Source: Elizabethkingia bruuniana (GTDB taxonomy: Bacteria > Bacteroidota > Bacteroidia > Flavobacteriales > Weeksellaceae). Taken from it: a stretch of DNA of 64,000 nucleotides. The first letter of the stretch is position 1. Each line of letters begins with the position of its first letter. This document shows, piece after piece, positions 16,325 through 25,011 of the stretch. The translations under genes were made by a program, and so were the position numbers. The notes beneath the pieces were generated by a model, which worked only from the letters and a program-made list of their open reading frames with translations, was not told where the DNA came from and made no database searches. Where the stretch lies: the NCBI RefSeq assembly GCF_002024805.1, contig NZ_CP014337.1, forward strand, positions 2,666,001 to 2,730,000, written 5' to 3'.

Positions 16325-16558
16325 CTATTTTTACAGAATACGTTTTTTTGCAATTATTTAAATTCTGGTATGCTGTATTTGAACATGATATATTTCAATA
16401 AAATAATTTTACCTCATCGAAACCCCAACAGAACGCTCTGAAATGCAGAAAGAGCCAAATTAAATTCTGTACAGCTTTTTACTTATTCTGATAAATTAAA
16501 ATAAACTCACTATTTTTGCAGCTGAAACTAATAGTTATTACGACTGAGTGAATTTAAT
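16325..16558. other. Intergenic region before the efflux locus
   Basis: No coding frame is visible. The stretch holds a TATTTTTG promoter-like box close to its 3' end and otherwise nothing I can name. Confidence 0.4.
16511..16518 (+). promoter_or_regulatory. Candidate -7 box for the efflux locus
   Basis: TATTTTTG matches TAnnTTTG and lies about 40 bases before the small secreted-protein gene that precedes the RND operon. No -33 TTG was found at ideal spacing. Confidence 0.4.
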
Positions 16559-16888
16559 ATGAAAAATATAAATTCATACATCTTATTATTCTTTCTGTCC
16601 TTTGTAAGTATTTTTAGCAATGACTGGACTGATTCTGTCACTAAAAATATTCCTAATACTCAGGATAGTATTGTTGTTCACACCATAGATCTCGGTGAGG
16701 ATACGGATATTAGTATTCTGGTATCAAGCAGAACGATTCATGTTCTAAAAAAAGTATTCTACGACGATTCCTATTTTTACAGCCTCTTAGCCCCTTCTAA
16801 AGTTGGTAAGAAGGTTTACGTTACGGATCTTCCGGTCCATATTAAATGTTCCGTTAAATCCTTTTTGCATTTACTTCAATTATTTTAG
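16559..16888 (+). CDS. Small secreted protein of unknown function
   Basis: This 109-residue protein has an N-terminal signal-like segment (residues 5-20, SYILLFFLSFVSIFS). The rest has several beta-strand-like stretches (SIVVHTIDLG, DISILVSSRTIHVLKKVF, KKVYVTDLPVHIKC). I do not recognise the family. It lies 58 bases upstream of the RND adaptor gene on the same strand and could be cotranscribed with it. It ends in a hydrophobic SFLHLLQLF tail. Confidence 0.55.
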   Translation: MKNINSYILLFFLSFVSIFSNDWTDSVTKNIPNTQDSIVVHTIDLGEDTDISILVSSRTIHVLKKVFYDDSYFYSLLAPSKVGKKVYVTDLPVHIKCSVKSFLHLLQLF

Positions 16889-16946
16889 ACATAAGTGACT
16901 TATAATCAGATTTATAAAATTCACTTTTCAACTAAAATATTCAACA

Positions 16947-18035
16947 ATGTATTTAAAACATGTAATAATCTGTATTGTTACAGTATTACTTATTGCTTCA
17001 TGTAGCAAGGCCAAAGATGCAGCTAACAAAGAAGTAAAAAATGTACCCGTATTAAAAATTATCAAAAAAGACACCTTAGTAAGCAACCAGTTTGTAACTG
17101 ATATTCAGGCAAAAAAGAATGTAGAAATACATTCCAGAATTGCAGGAATCATGCAATATATTTCGGTTAATGAAGGCCAATTCGTAAAGCAGGGTCAGCG
17201 ACTTTTCAAGATTAACGATGCTGAATTACAAATGGAACTTTTAAAGTCTAACGCCAGCCTTAAACAGGCAGAAGCAGATGTCCGTATTGCTGAAGTAGAA
17301 GTAAAACAAATTCAGAGCCTTTACGACAAAAAGTTTGTTGCCGGTAACGAACTGGAAATGGTAAAAGCGAAGCTATCTTCCGCAAGAGCCAAATTAGCTT
17401 ATGCAGATGCCGAGCGTAAAACTGTTCTACAGAAAATAAGCTTCACCAATATTGTAGCACCATTCGACGGGGTTATAGACGTCATCCCATACAAAGAAGG
17501 AAGTCTTGTAGAAAATGGTTCTCTCCTTACAACATTATCCCAGCTTAATGAAATCTATGCTTATTTCTCTATTCCTGAAAACAAGTATTTTGAGATGCTG
17601 GCTAATGACAAAATCGGAGCTCATCAGAAAATTGAGCTAATGCTGCCAAACGGAATGAAATATCAATACAACGGGACTCTAAGAACTGCTGAGGGCGAAA
17701 TTGACAAGGCTACAGGATCTATCAGATATAAAGTATCTTTTCCAAATCCTGACCACCTCATCAAACACGGTACTTCCGGAAAGCTTATTATTTCAGAAGA
17801 CCAGCCGGACGCTATACTTATTCCGCAAAAATCTACATTTTCTATTCAGGATAAAACTTATGTTTTTATAGTTGATTCACAGAATAAAGTCAAAATGAGG
17901 AATATCGGTATCGGATCAACGCTTAGAGATTCTTATATTGTGGACAGCGGACTAAAAACTGGTGATATTATCGTTTATGAAGGTACACAGTCTTTAAGAG
18001 ATGGTGAATCTATCCGTATAAAGAAGACTTATTAA
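16947..18035 (+). CDS. RND efflux periplasmic adaptor (MFP), lipoprotein
   Basis: This 362-residue membrane-fusion protein has a lipoprotein signal (LLIASC, lipid Cys at residue 19). Domain order is the classic one: a lipoyl half (SRIAGIMQYISVNEGQFVKQG), an alpha-hairpin (about 95-165), the second lipoyl half (IVAPFDGVIDVIPYKEGSLV), a beta-barrel and a membrane-proximal domain. It bridges the RND pump at 18068 and the outer-membrane channel at 21171; the three genes form one operon. Substrates cannot be predicted from sequence, although HAE1 pumps usually export drugs, dyes or detergents. Confidence 0.9.
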   Translation: MYLKHVIICIVTVLLIASCSKAKDAANKEVKNVPVLKIIKKDTLVSNQFVTDIQAKKNVEIHSRIAGIMQYISVNEGQFVKQGQRLFKINDAELQMELLKSNASLKQAEADVRIAEVEVKQIQSLYDKKFVAGNELEMVKAKLSSARAKLAYADAERKTVLQKISFTNIVAPFDGVIDVIPYKEGSLVENGSLLTTLSQLNEIYAYFSIPENKYFEMLANDKIGAHQKIELMLPNGMKYQYNGTLRTAEGEIDKATGSIRYKVSFPNPDHLIKHGTSGKLIISEDQPDAILIPQKSTFSIQDKTYVFIVDSQNKVKMRNIGIGSTLRDSYIVDSGLKTGDIIVYEGTQSLRDGESIRIKKTY

Positions 18036-18067
18036 AATCCTTTCATAACCTATAAAATCAACTAGAA

Positions 18068-21000
18068 ATGGTAGAAATGTTTATCAGGCGAAAGGTTCTT
18101 TCGCTCGTAATCTCTATAATTATTGTCCTATTGGGTGTAATGGCTTTATTAAAATTACCTATTACCCAATTTCCGGACATTGTCCCTCCTTCTGTAACTG
18201 TTACAGCAAGGTATACAGGTGCCAACGCCGAAGTATCGGCTAATGCAGTTGCTCTTCCATTGGAAAGAGCCATCAATGGTGTGCCCGGAATGACTTATAT
18301 GTCGACAGTAACCTCCAATGATGGACTAACCCTTATTCAGGTATTCTTTGAAGTAGGAACAGATCCCGATGTAGCTGCCGTCAACGTACAGAACAGAGTA
18401 ACCACTGTTCTCGATGAATTGCCTGAAGAAGTTATCCGCGCAGGGGTAACTACTGAAAAAGAGGTAAACAGTATGCTGATGTATCTTAACATCACCAGTA
18501 AGGACGAAAGTCAGGATGAGCAGTTTATTTATAACTTCACGGATATCAATATTCTGCAGGAGCTAAAACGTATTGATGGTGTAGGCCGTGCCGAAATTAT
18601 GGGACAAAAGGAATACTCCATGCGGGTATGGTTGGATCCTCAGAAAATGGCAGCCTATCATATCTCGGCAGATGAAGTTATTACTTCTTTGCAAAAGCAG
18701 AATATTGCCGCAGCTCCCGGAAAAGTAGGTGAAACATCCGGAAAGACGTCCAGTCAGCTGCAATATGTTATAAAATATACCGGAAAATTCTTCGATCCTA
18801 AACAATATGATGAAGTACCAATTCGTGCGGACGCCAACGGTACAATCCTAAAATTAAAGGATATTGCCAAAGTAGAATTTGGAGCCATGAACTATGGAAT
18901 GGTATCCAAAACCGACGGAAGACCATCTGCATCGATTATGATGAAACAGCGTCCAGGCTCCAACGCTTCGGAAGTTATTAAAAACGTAAAAGAAAAAATG
19001 GCGGAGCTGAAAGAAACCTCTTTCCCTCCGGGCATGGAATACAATATGGCTTACGATGTATCCCGATTTTTGGATGCCTCCATAGACTCGGTATTGCATA
19101 CATTGATTGAAGCCTTCATCCTTGTAGGAATTGTAGTATTTATCTTCCTGCAAGACTGGCGCTCTACATTAATACCGGTTCTGGCTGTACCTGTTGCCTT
19201 AATCGGAACATTTGCATTTATGCAGACGCTGGATTTCTCCATTAACTTACTAACACTATTCGCTCTGGTTCTGGCCATTGGTATTGTGGTGGATAATGCC
19301 ATTGTTGTTGTTGAAGCTGTCCATGTTAAAATGGAAGAAGGCCTCAGTCCTCTGGATGCCACCATTACTGCAACAAAGGAAATTGCAGGTGCTGTAGTCG
19401 CTATTACCATTGTAATGTCTGCAGTATTTATTCCGGTAGCATTTCTGGACGGGCCTGTAGGTGTATTCTACAGACAGTTCTCTCTTACACTGGCTATTAG
19501 TATTGTTATTTCAGGAGTCAATGCATTAACGCTAACACCGGCGCTTTGTGCCATTATCCTGAAACCACACGACCACAATAAAAAGAAAAATGTTGTGGAT
19601 AAACTCTTCCAGCGATTTAACAATGGATTTGATAAACTAACCAAAGGCTATACTAACGTACTTTCCAAATTCGCCACAAGGACAACAGTAACTTTCGGAC
19701 TATTATTCCTGTTTATTGGACTTACTTGGGCTACATCCAAATTTTTACCAAGCGGATTTATCCCAATGGAGGATCAGGGAATGGCTTATGTAAGCGTAAC
19801 AACTCCACAAGGTGCTACAGTGGAAAGAACTGAAAAAGTTCTGGATGAAGTTACCGAAATTGCTAAAAAAATTGAAGGTGTAGAAAACGTAACAACCCTT
19901 GCCGGATATAGTATTGTTACAGAAATTGCTGGGGCCTCATATGGTATGGCAATGATTAACCTGAAGGACTGGAAAGACCGGAATATTTCTGTTAATGAAT
20001 TCATTGCTGAACTATCGAAAAAAACAAAAGGTATTTCCGATGCTCAGATCGAAATTTTTGCTCCCCCTACAGTTCCGGGATTTGGTAACACCAGTGGTTT
20101 CGAACTTCGATTATTAGATCGTTCGGGCGGAGACATTGTCAATACCGATAAAGTCACTAAGGAATTTATTAAAAAACTAAATGGAGCTCCTGAAATCCAG
20201 AATAGCTTTACCAGTTTCGACGCTACCTTCCCGCAGTATATGATCCATATTGACTATGACATGGCTGCTAAAAAAGGAGTATCTGTGGACAATGCCATGT
20301 CTACCCTGCAGACTATGCTTGGGTCCTATTATGCCACCAACTTTATTCGCTTTAGCCAGATGTATAAAGTAATGGTTCAGGCAAGTCCGGAACACCGTGA
20401 CACACCGGAAAGCATCCTGAACCTGTATCTGAAAAATGATGCCGGTGAAATGGTTCCGTTCTCTACATTTATTACGATAGAACGGGTATACGGGCCAGAA
20501 GTTCTTACCCGATATAATATGTACATGTCGGCCATGATCAATGGTGAACCTGCTGAGGGTTACAGTTCCGGAGATGCTATTGCAGCTGTAGAACGTGTAA
20601 CAGCTGAAACACTTCCGAGAGGTTTCGACATCGAATGGTCTGGTATGACCCGGGAAGAAATTCTCTCTGGTAACCAGACGGTGTATATCTTCGGAATCTG
20701 TCTATTATTTGTTTATCTGCTTCTTGCAGCACAATACGAAAGTTTCCTGCTGCCAATGCCGGTACTTCTGAGTTTACCAACAGGTATTTTCGGATCTTAT
20801 ATTGCTTTGGTTTTGGTCGGCTTGGACAATAATATTTATGCACAGGTTGCACTAGTCATGCTGATTGGATTACTTGCTAAGAATGCCATTTTGATTGTGG
20901 AATTCGCCATCGCCCGGAATAAAGAAGGTTATGACATTATTCCTGCAGCCATTGAAGGAGCACGCCAGCGTCTTCGTCCGATCCTGATGACATCTTTTGC

Positions 21001-21190
21001 GTTTGTAGCCGGACTTATTCCGCTATGTATTGCAACGGGTGCAGGAGCCACAGGAAACCGTTCCATTGGTATTGCAGCAGCTGGTGGTATGCTTATCGGA
21101 ACCATCTTCGGATTAGTCATTATCCCCGGACTTTACATATTTTTTGCCAAACTAGAAAACAAGAAGAAAGATGAACAAAAAGTTTCATAA
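18068..21190 (+). CDS. RND (HAE1/AcrB-type) efflux pump inner-membrane transporter
   Basis: This 1040-residue protein has the normal length and two-fold repeat of AcrB-like pumps: the N-terminal helix FIRRKVLSLVISIIIVLLGV, large periplasmic loops (about 35-335 and 560-870) and two blocks of membrane helices. TM4 reads LAIGIVVDNAIVVVE, so the AcrB D407-D408 pair is Asp-Asn here, a variant seen in some relatives. The TM10 Lys is present (LLAKNAILIVEFA). The gene starts 32 bases after the adaptor gene, and its 3' end overlaps the outer-membrane channel gene by 20 bases. Confidence 0.95.
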   Translation: MVEMFIRRKVLSLVISIIIVLLGVMALLKLPITQFPDIVPPSVTVTARYTGANAEVSANAVALPLERAINGVPGMTYMSTVTSNDGLTLIQVFFEVGTDPDVAAVNVQNRVTTVLDELPEEVIRAGVTTEKEVNSMLMYLNITSKDESQDEQFIYNFTDINILQELKRIDGVGRAEIMGQKEYSMRVWLDPQKMAAYHISADEVITSLQKQNIAAAPGKVGETSGKTSSQLQYVIKYTGKFFDPKQYDEVPIRADANGTILKLKDIAKVEFGAMNYGMVSKTDGRPSASIMMKQRPGSNASEVIKNVKEKMAELKETSFPPGMEYNMAYDVSRFLDASIDSVLHTLIEAFILVGIVVFIFLQDWRSTLIPVLAVPVALIGTFAFMQTLDFSINLLTLFALVLAIGIVVDNAIVVVEAVHVKMEEGLSPLDATITATKEIAGAVVAITIVMSAVFIPVAFLDGPVGVFYRQFSLTLAISIVISGVNALTLTPALCAIILKPHDHNKKKNVVDKLFQRFNNGFDKLTKGYTNVLSKFATRTTVTFGLLFLFIGLTWATSKFLPSGFIPMEDQGMAYVSVTTPQGATVERTEKVLDEVTEIAKKIEGVENVTTLAGYSIVTEIAGASYGMAMINLKDWKDRNISVNEFIAELSKKTKGISDAQIEIFAPPTVPGFGNTSGFELRLLDRSGGDIVNTDKVTKEFIKKLNGAPEIQNSFTSFDATFPQYMIHIDYDMAAKKGVSVDNAMSTLQTMLGSYYATNFIRFSQMYKVMVQASPEHRDTPESILNLYLKNDAGEMVPFSTFITIERVYGPEVLTRYNMYMSAMINGEPAEGYSSGDAIAAVERVTAETLPRGFDIEWSGMTREEILSGNQTVYIFGICLLFVYLLLAAQYESFLLPMPVLLSLPTGIFGSYIALVLVGLDNNIYAQVALVMLIGLLAKNAILIVEFAIARNKEGYDIIPAAIEGARQRLRPILMTSFAFVAGLIPLCIATGAGATGNRSIGIAAAGGMLIGTIFGLVIIPGLYIFFAKLENKKKDEQKVS

Positions 21191-22622
21191 AATTATATAC
21201 ATTCCTCTTGTAGTGCTGGGGCTAAACTCATGTACTACTCCGCAGGTATCTGAAATAAAAAAAGCACCAGCATTACCCGTCAATATTCTGCCGTCTGGAA
21301 AAGATCAGCAAGCGGAATTTAAGCCAGTGAATATAAAGACCTATTTCAACGACCAGTCCTTAATCGAATTGTTCGATCAGGCTGTTAAAGCTAATCCCGA
21401 TTTTCAGATTGCACAACAGCGTGTAGAAATTGCGAACAGTTTCCTCAGAAGATCGAAAATGGATTTACTGCCTTCACTGGATATCGGAGCATCTGTGTCC
21501 GGAGATCATTATGGTAAATATACTATGGAGGGTGTTGGTAACTACGATACCAACCTCTCTCCTAATATTACAGATGAACAGAAGATCAATCGTGACTTTA
21601 CACCCAATTACTGGCTGGGCGCAAGAAGCAGCTGGGAAATAGATGCATGGGGAAAGCTGAAAAATAAAAAGATAGCAGCACAGAAAAGATATCTGGCTTC
21701 CACAGAAGGTTTGCGTTTGCTACAGGTAGAGTTGTTTACAGATATTGCCAATTTATATTATCAACTTGTAGCGCTGGATCATAAACTAACAATTTATAAA
21801 CAAAACTATCAGCTCCAGCAACGCGCTTTCGAAATTATTACGGCACAACGAGCAGTAGGAAAAGCAACCGAGCTGGCTGTACAACAATTCAGAGCACAAA
21901 ACAACAACTGGCTGGCTGAAGTGGAGCATATTAAAGCCGAAATCGTAGCAGTAGAACAGGCTGTAATGACACTTACCGGATCTTGCGGCGGTGAAGTAAA
22001 ACGCAGTAAAGTACTTATAACAAGCAATATGGATATTCTCAACAAATCTATAGATGTAAAAAATATTATCCATTCCCGACCGGATGTTGCTTCAAATTAT
22101 TATGTACTGGAAGCTACACATGCTGATGCAAAAGCTGCAAAGGCAGCATTCTATCCTCGTATAGATATTGGTGCAGGTGTAGGTTTTAATTCATTTTCTG
22201 CAGAGTCATTATTTAAGCCTAGTTCATTGGCAGCCCAGCTTTTAGGCGGATTGGTTGTTCCTATATTCAACAAAGGTCAGCTAAAACATGAATTCAATGT
22301 CGCTGACAAAGAACAGGAAATCGCTTTCCTTAATTATCAGAAGAGTATTACTACAGCATATAATGAGCTTCAGTCTATTTTAAAGCAAACTAAGATTTAC
22401 GAAAAAGTTTTAAAATTAAAATCTGAAGAAGTGGGCTTCCTGGAAAGAGGAATTGAAGTGTCCAACGATTTATATGTTACTGGCTATGCCAATTATCTGG
22501 AGTTAATTAACTCTCAAAAGAATAAGCTACAGGCTGAACTGGATTTACTGGAGTTTCAGCATCAGAATACCCGAAACAATGTTCTTTTATTCAAAGCACT
22601 TGGTGGAAATCTGGACGATTAG
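21171..22622 (+). CDS. Outer-membrane efflux channel, TolC/NodT family lipoprotein
   Basis: This 483-residue protein begins with a lipoprotein signal (VVLGLNSCTTP, lipid Cys at about residue 17). The body has the two-fold TolC repeat of long amphipathic helices with beta-strands, including NYWLGARSSWEIDAWGKLKN and FYPRIDIGAGVGF. It is the third component of the RND system, translationally coupled to the pump gene by a 20-base overlap. A strong terminator follows. Confidence 0.9.
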   Translation: MNKKFHKIIYIPLVVLGLNSCTTPQVSEIKKAPALPVNILPSGKDQQAEFKPVNIKTYFNDQSLIELFDQAVKANPDFQIAQQRVEIANSFLRRSKMDLLPSLDIGASVSGDHYGKYTMEGVGNYDTNLSPNITDEQKINRDFTPNYWLGARSSWEIDAWGKLKNKKIAAQKRYLASTEGLRLLQVELFTDIANLYYQLVALDHKLTIYKQNYQLQQRAFEIITAQRAVGKATELAVQQFRAQNNNWLAEVEHIKAEIVAVEQAVMTLTGSCGGEVKRSKVLITSNMDILNKSIDVKNIIHSRPDVASNYYVLEATHADAKAAKAAFYPRIDIGAGVGFNSFSAESLFKPSSLAAQLLGGLVVPIFNKGQLKHEFNVADKEQEIAFLNYQKSITTAYNELQSILKQTKIYEKVLKLKSEEVGFLERGIEVSNDLYVTGYANYLELINSQKNKLQAELDLLEFQHQNTRNNVLLFKALGGNLDD

Positions 22623-22630
22623 ATAATAAA

Positions 22631-22661
22631 AACAGCCTGAAATTTATCAGGCTGTTTTTTT
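22631..22661 (+). terminator. Terminator of the RND operon
   Basis: AACAGCCTGA and TCAGGCTGTT form a perfect 10-bp stem with a run of T behind it, 8 bases after the channel stop codon. Confidence 0.9.
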
Positions 22662-22792
22662 ATGTATTAAATTTCATCCGGTTGGGAAAGTATTTTATTA
22701 ATTTCTGATTAGCTGTTAATAATAGTTAAAGTTTAAAATCTGGTGAAACTTTTCTCACTACATGGTGTCATATATATAAATACCATAAAAAC

Positions 22793-24439
22793 ATGTACAA
22801 ATTTGGATGTATAACACTACTATCTTTATTGAGCATCAATGCTTATGCCCAGTCTGTTATTACAGGGAATGTAAAAAATCAGGATAACAAAGTAATCCCT
22901 TATTGTTCAATAGGAATAAAAGATTCCAAAACCGGAACCATTACTGACGGGAATGGGAATTACAAACTGGAGATTCCTGACGAAGTAAAAAACAAGGAAA
23001 TCATTTTCGCTGCAGCCGGATATTCGGACAGAAATATTCCTGCAAACGATTTAAAAACCAACAGCAATATTGTGATGGATTACAAAGTTACAACCATTGA
23101 GGCTGTTGTAATGGGCGCTAAGAAGCTGAAAGAAAAAACAATTGGTCAAAAGTCCCGTCCCTTCCTCACTTTTTCTAAAATGTTCGATCAGAATGTTCCC
23201 ACTATAGAACAGGGCAATATTTTCGCTGTATACCAAAAGACCAGGCCTGTTTCTTATAACTTCTATATTATTCCAAGTTCTAGATTCGAACAGATAACAA
23301 TGAAGCTAAATATTTACAGTGTAACAAATAATGAACCGGACCGATCTCTTTTACAGGAAAACATCATCTACAAAACCTCAACTACAGGCTGGCAAAAAAT
23401 TGACCTTTCGGAATATAAATTAAGCTTCAACAATCTGGACAAGATAGCAGTTACTCTGCAATTAGTAGATCATAAAGCGCTACCCGATATAGATTTCGTA
23501 TTTGGTGTTTCTGCTAAAAAGTCGCTTTCAAAAAATCTGCTATTCAGATACCAGAGCCAGGGAAACTGGGAAACTAGTGAAGGAAGTTTTATTACCAACC
23601 TCGACATCCGTTATGATAAAGTTAAAGGAGAAAAGGATATTACTGAAGAACAAGAAACAGAAGTAAAGAACGATCCTGATACAGAATCCCTCATTAATTA
23701 CTATAAACAAAAAAACCTAGCACAAAAAACAGTTTACGGCAAAAATAAAAACGGAAAATATATAGATCTGAAAGATGCTAAAATCTATTATGAAGAATAT
23801 GGAAAGGGGCAACCATTGCTATTTCTGCATGGAAATAACGGAAGTATTTCCGATTTTTCTCAGCAGATTCCTTTTTTTGCCAAACATTATCGTGTAATAG
23901 CTATAGATACCAGAGGTCAGGGAAGAAGTACAGACCTTACACAAGATACTTATAGTTATCAGAAGTTTGCTGCAGATTTGTATCAGGTTACCAAAAGTCT
24001 TAATCTGGAACAGGTTGATATTGTAGGCTGGAGCGACGGTGGCAATACTGCTCTGATTTTTAATTATGAGCATCCTGAAATGGTTAACCGTGTTGTAGCT
24101 ATTGGCGCTAACATGAATCCTGTTGGTGTAAAGGAAAAATTAATTGAATCACTCAAAAAACAAATAGCAGGTAATGATCCTAAAACCAATCAGCGGCTAA
24201 TACAGCTTATGCTGGATCATCCGGATATTAAATCTAATCAACTCAGCCTTATTACCAATCCTGTTCTGATAGTTGCCGGAAGTGATGATGTAATTAAAGA
24301 TGAGCATACCAGACTTATCCACAAACTTATCCGCAATTCAGAATTGGCTATCATCCCAAATGCTACACATTATATTCCATTTGAGCAGCCTGAAAAACTG
24401 AATGAACTGATGTTAAACTTTCTGAAAAACAAATCCTGA
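22793..24439 (+). CDS. Secreted fusion: carboxypeptidase-regulatory-like domain plus alpha/beta hydrolase
   Basis: This 548-residue protein has a signal peptide ending near YAQ (residue 20). Residues 20-105 are a CarboxypepD_reg-like beta domain (VITGNVKNQDNKVIPYCSIG, DGNGNYKL). Residues 110-290 form a second beta-rich region unlike any domain I can name. Residues 325-548 are an alpha/beta hydrolase with oxyanion strand LLFLHGNNG, nucleophile elbow GWSDGGN, an Asp in IVAGSDD and His in NATHYIPFEQP. The regulatory-like domain is usually the N-terminus of TonB receptors, so joining it to a hydrolase is unusual. The substrate is unknown. Confidence 0.85.
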   Translation: MYKFGCITLLSLLSINAYAQSVITGNVKNQDNKVIPYCSIGIKDSKTGTITDGNGNYKLEIPDEVKNKEIIFAAAGYSDRNIPANDLKTNSNIVMDYKVTTIEAVVMGAKKLKEKTIGQKSRPFLTFSKMFDQNVPTIEQGNIFAVYQKTRPVSYNFYIIPSSRFEQITMKLNIYSVTNNEPDRSLLQENIIYKTSTTGWQKIDLSEYKLSFNNLDKIAVTLQLVDHKALPDIDFVFGVSAKKSLSKNLLFRYQSQGNWETSEGSFITNLDIRYDKVKGEKDITEEQETEVKNDPDTESLINYYKQKNLAQKTVYGKNKNGKYIDLKDAKIYYEEYGKGQPLLFLHGNNGSISDFSQQIPFFAKHYRVIAIDTRGQGRSTDLTQDTYSYQKFAADLYQVTKSLNLEQVDIVGWSDGGNTALIFNYEHPEMVNRVVAIGANMNPVGVKEKLIESLKKQIAGNDPKTNQRLIQLMLDHPDIKSNQLSLITNPVLIVAGSDDVIKDEHTRLIHKLIRNSELAIIPNATHYIPFEQPEKLNELMLNFLKNKS

Positions 24440-24498
24440 TTTCATAGAAGCAAATGTTTATATATTGATCCTTCCGGGAATACCAGATTCTGAAAATA

Positions 24499-24951
24499 TT
24501 ATTTCCAGAATTCATCATGATAGGTATCGGCTTCTGTTTCATGAATAAGATCTAAAGCCTTTCCTATTTTTTCCAGTGTCTGGGTATCCAAAATCTCTTC
24601 TAAATGAGGAAACCACGTCCGCTCTTCAAAGCGGATGTGTTGTTCCAGAGCATCTGCAAAAGCTGTTAATAACTCAATGCTTACAGTTGTTTCAATATCA
24701 GAAGCAAGAGTCTTGATTAACTGATGCTCTCTTCTGATCTGATCAGCCATTTCATCATTAGCATAAGGAAACAAAATTTCTTCTTCTTCCCGAAAGTGTT
24801 CCTTAAGATGAGAAGCCCAGAAGTATTGTACATAATTCTTTATACGTTCAATTTCAGCTTCTTTTTTTAATCCCTGACGTATTTTCCAAGCACACAGCAG
24901 TCCAAAATGGTGGTCGTGTGACAGCAAAACTATATTTTCATTACGTTTCAT
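24499..24951 (-). CDS. Hemerythrin-domain protein
   Basis: This 150-residue protein consists of one hemerythrin domain. Probable di-iron ligands are visible in LLSHDHHFGLL, HLKEHFREEEEILFP, a central HQLIKT, and LEQHIRFEERTWFPHLEE. It has no signal peptide. It is the last gene of the nitrite/NO locus, 60 bases below the NO reductase gene. The family binds O2 or NO at the di-iron site and often serves in NO or peroxide tolerance. Context supports an NO-related role. Confidence 0.85.
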   Translation of the reverse strand: MKRNENIVLLSHDHHFGLLCAWKIRQGLKKEAEIERIKNYVQYFWASHLKEHFREEEEILFPYANDEMADQIRREHQLIKTLASDIETTVSIELLTAFADALEQHIRFEERTWFPHLEEILDTQTLEKIGKALDLIHETEADTYHDEFWK

Positions 24952-25011
24952 ACGATGTGTTTTTATAAAATCTTCAGAGCACTTTTGCTCTGAAGATTTG
25001 CTTCAGTACGT

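Noticed and set aside
19051-19410. Long antisense frame inside the RND pump gene
   Set aside because: It is a shadow of a well-conserved coding sequence, with low-complexity composition and no start context.
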